Assembly (NCBI GenBank): GCA_000729835.1
Contig: JFHB01000007.1
Span: forward strand, 310,001 to 374,000
DNA: 64,000 bases
Direction of reading: 5' to 3'
Origin: Atkinsonella hypoxylon
Taxonomy: Eukaryota; Ascomycota; Sordariomycetes; Hypocreales; Clavicipitaceae
The translations under genes were made by a program, and so were the position numbers. The notes under the pieces are model-generated. The model saw only the letters and a list, made by a program, of their open reading frames with translations, ran no database searches and was not told where the DNA came from. This document shows, piece by piece, positions 57,127 to 64,000 of the stretch (positions are counted from its first letter, which is position 1; each line of letters starts with the position of its first letter).

Positions 57127-57515
57127 CTTGAAGGTAATGACTGAACGTGCCACCTATAGGCCGTCACGAGCGACTCAAAACAGCCATCCAAAAGGTCAAT
57201 GCGCACCGTTTAAGGGCTGTTTTGAATGATTGTTGGCAAAAAGTTTTGTCATACGAACATCCGCAGACACGTCAGACAACGCGCGCCTGGACTGTCAAGA
57301 AGTGATGCGTGGTCACGTGCGCCTATTCGACATCACTACCTGGTGGGGGCGGTCGATTTCAATGCTTTTATTGTATCATCCGTCATCATGAATGAACATG
57401 GGTTTCAACCAAATACACGTCACCCGACTATACAAGAGGTCGTATTACTCAGCTCGTGCAAGAATATTTTGCAAACAAAAAGAAGGCCATACATACATAC
57501 ATACACAAAGGTGTG
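57127..57515. other. MRE11 promoter and tRNA 3' flank
   Basis: About 390 bp between the MRE11 start codon and the tRNA terminator. No coding capacity is seen; a CATA/TACA short repeat lies near 57489-57506. Confidence 0.5.
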
Positions 57516-57522
57516 AAAAAAA
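57516..57522 (-). terminator. RNA polymerase III terminator of tRNA-Leu
   Basis: Seven A residues on the plus strand give T7 on the transcribed sense of the tRNA, three bases beyond its 3' end, the usual pol III stop. Confidence 0.85.
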
Positions 57523-57525
57523 CAA

Positions 57526-57637
57526 TGACACCTGAGGGATTCGAACCCTCGCCTATTTCTAGACCGCGAATAGGACGATCGAATTACTCCGACCAAACAC
57601 CTGAACACGGCGCCTTAGACCACTCGGCCAAAGTGCC
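57526..57637 (-). tRNA. tRNA-Leu (anticodon CAG) with 30-nt intron
   Basis: On the minus strand the acceptor stem GGCACTT pairs with AGGTGTC (two G-U wobbles), followed by discriminator A. The D-arm is GCCGAGTGGTCTAAGGC. The anticodon stem CCGTG pairs with CGCGG. The loop TT-CAG-G places anticodon CAG, and a 30-nt intron (57599-57570) follows the base after the anticodon, the standard nuclear position. A 13-nt variable arm with a CTA/TAG stem marks a class II tRNA. The T-arm is GAGGG-TTCGAAT-CCCTC. The mature length is 82 nt before CCA. Internal A and B boxes are intact. It decodes CUG as leucine. Confidence 0.95.
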
Positions 57638-57999
57638 TTTGACACGGAAATCGACGAATAAGCATCCCAAGAATGCTGTGCACTCGTCGACTCGAGTCAG
57701 CGTCGAAAACCCATGCTGGAACTAGCCTCATTGGGTTTGCGGGAAGGAGGAGACGCATAATAGTTTTGGGGGCGGCATTTTCCCTTTTTGGGTGAGAGGC
57801 GCTCACACTGTAGGTTGGACAGTTGCATTCGTGAGTATCGGACTTTAGAGGGCGGAGGAGGCGCACGGGGAATTGAATTTCTCTGCGAATACTCTATGAG
57901 GTCTGAGTCCTCTTACATTAAATTGAAATGGAAACAGAAGATGGTGTCGAAGGTAGTGGAAATCATCGAATCAGTGATATATTGTCTTGAGATATCATC
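57638..57999. other. Spacer between tRNA-Leu and the dioxygenase pseudogene
   Basis: 362 bp with no recognisable gene. It carries the 5' flank of the tRNA on one side and the former promoter of the pseudogene on the other. Confidence 0.5.
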
Positions 58000-58885
58000 A
58001 TGTCTTGCACCGAGCACATCAATGGCAGCCCCTCCCCGCTGCGGCCGGCACAAACTTACTTCGGCCTACGCGAACAATTCCCCCCACGACGCCTGAGCTC
58101 ATCCAGTCCATCGTCAAGCGCGACGGCGCCGTCATGGTCAGGGGACTTGCGGACCAGGAGCCCCTGCGAGAGGGTCAGAAGGACCTCCAACCCCAGTTTG
58201 ATACCGACAGAGTCGACGAGTCAGGCTTCTTCCCAACTACAACAAGAGAGCACACGGCATCCTAGCCTGCTCAGATAGCACAGTCCAATTGCTCGTCAGC
58301 ACGCTTTTCCAGCCTGCCGCAGCTAGCATGCTGACCAGTCACTACACATACTGGAAAGGCCAGGCTCAGAAATCCGTATTGGCAAAGCCCCGACTCGAGA
58401 GCAGTGTCGGACTCCGCGGCGGATCGCAGCAGGCCCTCCACAGAGATGATGCAGATTATCATACTGGGAACTGTGATATGCCCGTTTTGCTGGGCTGTGT
58501 GATCGTGAGCTAGCAAAACCGCATGATTCTTTGTTTTACATTCTGCGCTCTACTACAAAGAGCTAACACTTATGGGGCAACAAAGGCTTTGACTCGGACA
58601 ACGAAGGAGAACGGCGAACAATTGTCATCCGCAAGGGTCACTTGTGGAGCCCTGACAGTATGCCCCTTAATCAAGAGGCAATGTCGGCGGAGCTTGAAGT
58701 TGGCGATGCTGCCCTTTTTGTCGGTAACGTTCCAACACGCCGGCGGAGCCAAGATCACCAAGTGAGTCTCCACCCATCACGAAAAGTAATAATACCCTTG
58801 AGTGCGACGTCTGACTCCTGGCCTTAACAGAGATGCTGCTTATGAAACCGACGGCATGTTGTTCTTTTGCAAAGGCACCCTATGA
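58000..58885 (+). pseudogene. Phytanoyl-CoA dioxygenase (PhyH)-like pseudogene, four frameshifts
   Basis: A 2-oxoglutarate/Fe(II) dioxygenase of the fungal PhyH family can be followed from MSCTEHIN through YFGLREQFPP, TPELIQSIVKRDGAVMVRG, ESGFFPTTTR, GILACSDSTVQLLVS, ALHRDDADYH (iron-binding H-x-D), TKENG, TIVIRKG, ELEVGDAALFVGNV and QHAGGAKITK (third iron ligand) to AAYETDGMLFF. The frame breaks four times: in a C6 run at 58079-58087, at 58248-58256, at 58613-58620 and at 58728-58733. Two introns are still recognisable (58505-58585 and 58762-58830), with GTGAGC/GTGAGT donors and in-phase junctions. Conservation of motifs between the breaks suggests recent loss, or assembly errors in this stretch. 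It converges on the Zn2Cys6 gene that starts at 60565, with only 65 bp between the ends. Members of this family often act in secondary metabolism; the original substrate is unknown. Confidence 0.8.
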
Positions 58886-58950
58886 GAGTCATCTGCGGTT
58901 TGTGATGACGAAGGAACGGTGAAGAGGTAAGCAACTCAAAGCACGTAAGC

Positions 58951-60565
58951 TTAGACAGGAAGAACTTGGTGTCCATTCTCCTGGAATTGTTGAGCAAGCG
59001 GCCTCCAGTCAGGACCGCAGCCCTGCCAGAAGGCATACAAAAAGCTGAGGATGTCAGCGTGGTTTTTGAATCCAGTGGTTTTTGTAATATCCATCAGTAG
59101 TTTAGCGACGGCCTGTTGTTTCAGAGGATCATTGTGACATTCTGTCCCTGCGATAAAGGCTGGCCACGGCAAATTCTGTGCACATAGCGCAGGGTTCTCC
59201 AGCGCACCAAGTTGCTCGAATAATTTGTCAACAGAGGCTCTCCGATCTATGCTTTGATATGCGGCGTTCTCATATGTAGCGTAGCCCATGCATCGATATG
59301 AATATAATACTGCGGTGTGGTGATAGACGTCGACGAGGCGGACAAAGTCACGGCGGACAACGGCTGGCTCAATGCGCAACTTTGCAGCTGCCAGTAGAGT
59401 GGCGCCTCTTGCCTGCTCGAACTGAAGACGAATGATCGTGGCATCCGAGAAAGGCCCTGACCTCAGCCCATCATCGGTGTCTAAGCCATGCATTGCGCGT
59501 CGAGACAGAAGCGTTACGTGATGGAGCACGGACAGATACTGCGAGAACAGACTGTGTTCTGCCCCCGTGGGTGGCAACACAGTTTCCTCCACATCCTGCA
59601 GATTGAAGGACGTCGTGGCCGCCAGCACGTCGTAGATGGACAATTGGGTGCGGAGAAAGCGGAACAGGCCTCGGTTGCTGCCCTCCTTGCTCGAAAACAC
59701 GTTGACAAGTGTCCTCGCAGCCTTTCGGTGACCCTCTGCTGCAGCAATCTGCGAGTTGCTCATTTCGTAGCACGAGATCATGAGAATGGAGGCCAGCATC
59801 CATTCGGCCTCGGCAATATCAGTACGAGAGTTGAGTTCAGAGCCATCCTGCAGCCGACTCGTCATGTCGCACACATGGCGATTGATGACTTTAAGACAGG
59901 CATCCCTGGCTACCTCTGGAAAACGCGGCATGTCGAGCGAGAACGTTCTTGCGCCGTGATGAGCGGCGATGGCGGCGACAGCAAACTTGACGGCCGGTGT
60001 GCTGGTGGCCAGCGGCAAAACGCGTCGACGGTAATCGTTTTCCTCCGAGTCGAACCAGACCATGAGTCCCGCCAGATTCTTGTCATAGTAGTCGATGAAC
60101 TCCGGCGACGAACGCTGGAGAGCAACATCCAACGGCATGGGCAGAGCGACGCATGGGCGGCCACTTGGCGCTCGCGCAGCTTCCATGATCTGACCGGCCG
60201 TGAAATCTTCTGCTTCACCCGTGACCGTGATAGTCGACGACCCGCCTTGACCTGGTGGCAGAGGAATCATCTTGCCCTTCAGCTTGCCTCGTATAGCTAC
60301 GCCGCCGGCCCATCGCAGTCGCGGACCATACCCAGGACAGTCCAGGCCTCGTTTGACGCATTTTTCGCAAGCTGGTCGTGCCAAATCACATCTGATCCGA
60401 CGTTTGGTGCAGGTGCTACACCCCTCTGTTTTGGTTGCGCGGTCAGTTGCAGCTTCCAGTCACGTGTCGAAGATTATTCTGCAGTCGAGCAACGGGAGCA
60501 GAAACAAATTTGCCATGCAACTTTTATGAAACGAACGATCGAAACTTACTGCTGCCAGAGGCCAT
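58951..60565 (-). CDS. Zn(II)2Cys6 transcription factor, 496 aa, two exons
   Basis: Exon 1 is only 16 nt (60565-60550, MASGS) and exon 2 is 60425-58951; the 124-nt phase-1 intron has donor GTAAGT, a CAACTGAC branch and an ACAG acceptor. The protein is 496 aa. The zinc cluster is KGCSTCTKRRIRCDLARPAC followed by EKCVKRGLDC, with cysteines at 8, 11, 18, 25, 28 and 35 (C-x2-C-x6-C-x6-C-x2-C-x6-C), then PGYGPRLRW. The rest is an all-helical regulatory domain of the Fungal_trans_2 type (FIDYYDKNLAGLMVWFDSEENDYRRRVLPLA, AEWMLASILMISCYEMSNS, LLMDITKTTGFKNHADILSFLYAFWQGCGPDW). It converges with the broken PhyH gene 65 bp away, so it may once have regulated that gene (inference). The frame itself is intact. 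Confidence 0.92.
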
Positions 60566-61412
60566 CAGAAGAGCGGGAGGCACATGGACGCCGTTTGGGG
60601 CACAGATAGAAAGTCCTGAAGACTAGCAAGTGCTAAAGTCTGGTGTATTCCTGGGCTGCAGTCGACCTGATATGGCAAGGCTTGTGAAGAAGACTGCCTG
60701 GTTCCGCATGGCTGAAGAATGTTCAAGTTTCAATATATTCCAAGGGATCGCACTCCACTTCCACTCCCCACCCTCATCAGCTGTTCAAATGGCGAGCTGG
60801 CGAGCCCGTTAGAGTCGGTCTGAGTTCTAGGGCCGCGCAAATCGGCTCAGTCCCGCCCCGGAACAACCGAGATCTCTCCAATCTACGTCGGGGGGGGAAC
60901 AGAAATTTGTTGATCTCGTAGAGTATCTGGCGTCAAATCAGCACGCAACCGATGTGTTAACTCAAGTGCTTTTCTCAAAACTCGTAAGAGATACAGTCTT
61001 CCAGAGGCTGAACTTGGCTACGACGCCGCGCATGTATAGTGTCTTTCACCACTTTTAGACCCCAGGCATGATTTCGGGTCAACGGACCATTGAAGGACTC
61101 CGTAATTCGCTTATTTAATTGTTGTATTTGTCAATATAATTATACTTCTAACCCACAGGGTATACAACCATCGCCAATGTCAAACCCTTCATAAAAAGTC
61201 GTGAGCTCGTAAGCAGTGCAATTAGCACAAAAGTAGAGGCAAAAGAGAAAAACAATAAGCCATCTGTACTCTCGTGATGGTAGTTTTTAAGGAAAGTCCA
61301 TTGTACATCCGCCTCCACCTTACATGATTAGGTATATTATGAGTATATGAGGACCCCACAACTCATTTTGACCTCTACAGGCTTGTGGAAGAGAGAAAAG
61401 TAAATCAAGGTT
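60566..61412. other. Intergenic region
   Basis: 847 bp between two minus-strand genes: the promoter of the 496-aa factor and the 3' flank of the next gene. It includes a G8 run near 60890 and no recognisable gene. Confidence 0.55.
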
Positions 61413-63887
61413 TCAGCGGATTCGTTTTTGGATATGCACCAGAGTGGCGAACACCGGGCAGCAGTGAACGCTCATCTCATGCTTGCACCAGGAGCATCGC
61501 ACAGTCATGGACAGAGCACCTGCGAAACGGCACCTGTCGGCGGCGTTAAGAACGCCTTCGGGATCAGACATGGCTTCATACAAGTTTTTAGGCATGTCGT
61601 GGTAGTGCTTGCAGGAACAGCACTCGACGAAGGTCTTGACAACGGAATCTCGATCCGAAGTCGCAAACTGAGGCGTAGACTTGTGACGGAGATGGCGGCT
61701 GGATGCGGAAGAGACTGCGAGTGCAGGCTTGGGGCTATCTCTATCCGCATCGGAGCTGTTGTCTAGTGAAGTGAAGAAGGCTGAGGGAGCAAATCGTTGT
61801 TTGTGCGTGAGTGCTGGTGCAGCAACGGAAGGTTGTTCCCGGGCTTTTTCAGGACCAGAAGCGGGCGAAGAAGCATTCAAGGATGTTCCCAAGGACTTTT
61901 TCTTGGATGGAATGTTGAGTGGTCGCTCTATGGCAGATTGCTCAAAACTAAAGTCTGTAGCGAGACTGGACTGAGAATTGCACCGTCGACGGAGCCCGCG
62001 TCTTTGTACTGGAATCTCATTAAAAACAGCCAGGACTCTTTCCGCGGCAGCCTGAATGGGGTCGACTCCTCCCTCGTCCTCGGAATTATTTGCACTTTGA
62101 ATTGGGTAGGTTGTGCTGAAGCGAGCCTTGTTGACCGCTGCGTCTTCTCTGCTGGAGGGCGACGACATTTTGCACTCGGATTGAGGCCGGGAGGTCGCAG
62201 GTGTGCTGACTGCTGAGATGGATTGGAAGTCCTCGGGGCAGGAATCGTCCGAAGAGCTGGTTGGAAGGTGTCCATTGTGGATAGGAGAGGGCAGACATGG
62301 TGAGAATTGACTGGAGGAACTACTTCTTTTCTTACTCCTTTCATCCATCGCTTGCGTACTGTTAGGCCTCACACTCTTATACAGAGGGAAGGACCTTCGA
62401 GTGTATGAATTAGCTTCTTTTGGAGAGGCTTGAGCACCAGCATGTTGCGGGTTCAAGGCTGACACTGGTGGTGCAGCCTCATCCAAGCTCAATGCTGAAC
62501 TTCGTTTTGAGCTTCGTCGAGGTGGTTCCGGAGGGGGCGGGGAGGAGGGGGCGGTTTTGTATCCAGCCGTGGCAGTTGAATTGGACGACACAGACTCATT
62601 GTTACTGTTGTACTGTGAACGCTTGTTCTCGGGCTGCGTCTTCGGCTCGTCCTCAACCGGGGAAGCTGATAGAATTATTGTAGTAGATGGGGTCGAAGGA
62701 CCTGCCGCAAATGCAACGTGGATGGGCTTTGGATGTGAAGAGCTGGCTGATTTGGGCTGATCCCTAAGGCCCTGGACAGCTTGAGGCGACTTGGTCTGTT
62801 GCTTATACCCGTTTGACTTATCAGTAGGTTGAATGGGCTGTGCTACTTGTTCATCGCCCACGCGCGATTGAGGCGACGAGCACGATTTGAGGCCAACTTT
62901 AGCACGCCACATATCAATTTTGCCGGCGTCAGGAACTGCCGGTGCGGTTGACAGAGTGAGAGATGCTTTTTTCTGATAATTGTTCCCTCTGGATATTGGC
63001 GGGTATCGACGTTGCTGATCTGTCCCACTGGAAGTACCTGGTCTTTGTGGCGGCGGCGGTGATTGTAAAGACCCAGATAATTTTGGCTCCTGGTTATTTT
63101 TGCGAAGAGCAGGGTGAATATTCGATTCGTCTTTGACGGCATTGGTATCCAGGTTTTGTTGCTGAGCGGCATGACGCTGCAGTTCTAGCTTGATGCCGCC
63201 AATGAAAGTTGAATCGTTTCCATGATCCTGAGACCCACGTCGAAACTCAAAGGGAGCTCTGAGCATGGACACAAATGAACCTGATCTGCTGCGAGCTTTT
63301 CGAGCATGTTTAGCATCCTTGCTCGTCCCCTTCTCTGCCGCCCTCTCGCGTCCACGCCCTCTATTAGCCTCCGTCTCGACGGACATCGCCTGCTGCAGTG
63401 ATATCGGTGGTGGTGGTTTCTTGGTCAATTTTTTCATACCCTCCTTGGGCTCTCCGCGCTCCTTCTTCTCCATTTTTCTCTCGTTCTTGCGTCGCTCATA
63501 TGATTCCCAGCTGGGTGAGTGGCACTGTGCAACTTCTTTTGCAGGAAATTCGAAAGCTACTGCCTTTGTGTACTTTTCATCAGGCGTTGTTCGAGCCGAG
63601 TTGGGTGTATCACGTGGGTCAAAGTCGCGCCCTCTATCCATGAACAAATCCGACCTGCTTATTGTAAGAGGAGGGCGGGTGTTGATTATAAGCGGGTGGA
63701 GTTTTGGAGGAAGAGACGTATCGCGGCGACTGTCACCCTTGCGCCGATTCGATTTTTGGGCATTGCCCTTTATGCGCCGGGCATAAATGCTGGAGGGATC
63801 CAGAGAAGCCTTGTGGCTTGTTCCGAAGGCGGAAGTCGTTTGAGACTTTAGCTTTGACTGATTCCCAAGTGGGTTGAGTCGTTCAAA
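61413..63887 (-). CDS. Conserved-looking protein of unknown function with Cys-rich C-terminus (5' end outside window)
   Basis: The last exon is open for 824 codons from an acceptor CAG at 63890-63888 to a TGA at 61413. No in-frame ATG occurs before 63641 (FMDRGRD), although the preceding residues (SLPPKLHPLIINTRPPLTIS) look coding, so the start lies in an upstream exon past the window edge. Most of the protein is basic, Ser/Pro-rich and disordered, with KKxE-rich helices near the start and PPPP tracts. A compact C-terminal module of about 75 residues contains VECCSCKHYHDMPKNLYEAM, then VRCSWCKHEMSVHCCP. The two CxxC-x-H arrangements could bind zinc. I do not recognise the family name. The strand, frame and end are secure; the function is unknown. 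Confidence 0.82.
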   Translation of the reverse strand, partial: FERLNPLGNQSKLKSQTTSAFGTSHKASLDPSSIYARRIKGNAQKSNRRKGDSRRDTSLPPKLHPLIINTRPPLTISRSDLFMDRGRDFDPRDTPNSARTTPDEKYTKAVAFEFPAKEVAQCHSPSWESYERRKNERKMEKKERGEPKEGMKKLTKKPPPPISLQQAMSVETEANRGRGRERAAEKGTSKDAKHARKARSRSGSFVSMLRAPFEFRRGSQDHGNDSTFIGGIKLELQRHAAQQQNLDTNAVKDESNIHPALRKNNQEPKLSGSLQSPPPPQRPGTSSGTDQQRRYPPISRGNNYQKKASLTLSTAPAVPDAGKIDMWRAKVGLKSCSSPQSRVGDEQVAQPIQPTDKSNGYKQQTKSPQAVQGLRDQPKSASSSHPKPIHVAFAAGPSTPSTTIILSASPVEDEPKTQPENKRSQYNSNNESVSSNSTATAGYKTAPSSPPPPEPPRRSSKRSSALSLDEAAPPVSALNPQHAGAQASPKEANSYTRRSFPLYKSVRPNSTQAMDERSKKRSSSSSQFSPCLPSPIHNGHLPTSSSDDSCPEDFQSISAVSTPATSRPQSECKMSSPSSREDAAVNKARFSTTYPIQSANNSEDEGGVDPIQAAAERVLAVFNEIPVQRRGLRRRCNSQSSLATDFSFEQSAIERPLNIPSKKKSLGTSLNASSPASGPEKAREQPSVAAPALTHKQRFAPSAFFTSLDNSSDADRDSPKPALAVSSASSRHLRHKSTPQFATSDRDSVVKTFVECCSCKHYHDMPKNLYEAMSDPEGVLNAADRCRFAGALSMTVRCSWCKHEMSVHCCPVFATLVHIQKRIR

Positions 63888-64000
63888 CTGTGGGCGGAGC
63901 AGGAATGTAAGTCAACGTTATCTTCCAAAGGCTGTCGAATGAGCAAATTGTGCAGGCCAGTACGATACTTGGCAATTTTTTCTTTCGTGTCTTTTCTTTT
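63888..64000. other. Probable intron and upstream exon of the edge gene, incomplete
   Basis: On the minus strand this holds a polypyrimidine/branch-like stretch (GTTGACTTACATTCCTGCTCC) ahead of the acceptor. Further upstream is a Lys-rich open frame (AAAAGAAAAGACACGAAAG) with a possible GTATCG donor. The window ends before the exon can be resolved. Confidence 0.4.

Noticed and set aside
57420..57725. Short open frames across the tRNA locus
   Set aside because: They are translations of the tRNA-Leu sequence and its flanks.

Overview
This is a eukaryotic, filamentous-fungal contig. Genes carry short introns (52-239 nt) with GTATGT/GTAAGT-type donors and CTGAC/CTAAC branch sites. There is a CDC11-type septation scaffold, three Zn(II)2Cys6 regulators, an intron-bearing tRNA-Leu and long intergenic spaces full of microsatellites and homopolymers. 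Protein content and gene style point to Pezizomycotina, most likely Sordariomycetes (Hypocreales would fit); the order is inference.

Layout. 1-2746 has no convincing gene. 2747-3631 (+) is a short-chain dehydrogenase/reductase, followed by a 3.9 kb gap. 7535-10357 (-) is a 940-aa disordered protein of unknown function, divergent from a 1794-aa leucine-rich-repeat SIN scaffold (CDC11/Nud1/SnaD type, 11177-16561 +). 17842-21078 (+) is a TBC Rab-GAP. 21385-22345 (-) is a two-exon peroxisomal enoyl-CoA isomerase/hydratase ending in ARL, divergent from three-exon ALG2 (22971-24586 +). 25854-29722 (-) is an Ssp1/Sak1-type upstream kinase. 29.7-38.8 kb is a gene-poor stretch that hides a heavily decayed NRPS adenylation-thiolation relic (about 35.85-37.4 kb +). 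38814-40082 (-) is a mitochondrial lipoate-protein ligase. 41305-44458 (-) is a 1004-aa Zn2Cys6 factor. 44.5-49.2 kb is repeat-rich and empty. 49190-51384 (-) is a second Zn2Cys6 factor whose zinc cluster appears to be split by two microexons. 54797-57126 (-) is MRE11 with a GC-AG intron. 57526-57637 (-) is tRNA-Leu(CAG). 58000-58885 (+) is a phytanoyl-CoA-dioxygenase-like pseudogene with four frameshifts, convergent with a third Zn2Cys6 factor (58951-60565 -). 61413-63887 (-) is a conserved protein of unknown function with a Cys-rich C-terminus; its 5' end lies beyond the window.

The intact genes are mostly housekeeping: cytokinesis signalling, Rab regulation, peroxisomal beta-oxidation, N-glycosylation, SNF1/AMPK activation, lipoylation and double-strand-break repair. 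From about 35 to 61 kb they alternate with regulators and with two dead enzyme genes of secondary-metabolism type, which suggests an eroded accessory island threaded through conserved genes (inference). All splice sites below were derived by eye from reading frame, splice consensus and family conservation; none is confirmed by transcripts.
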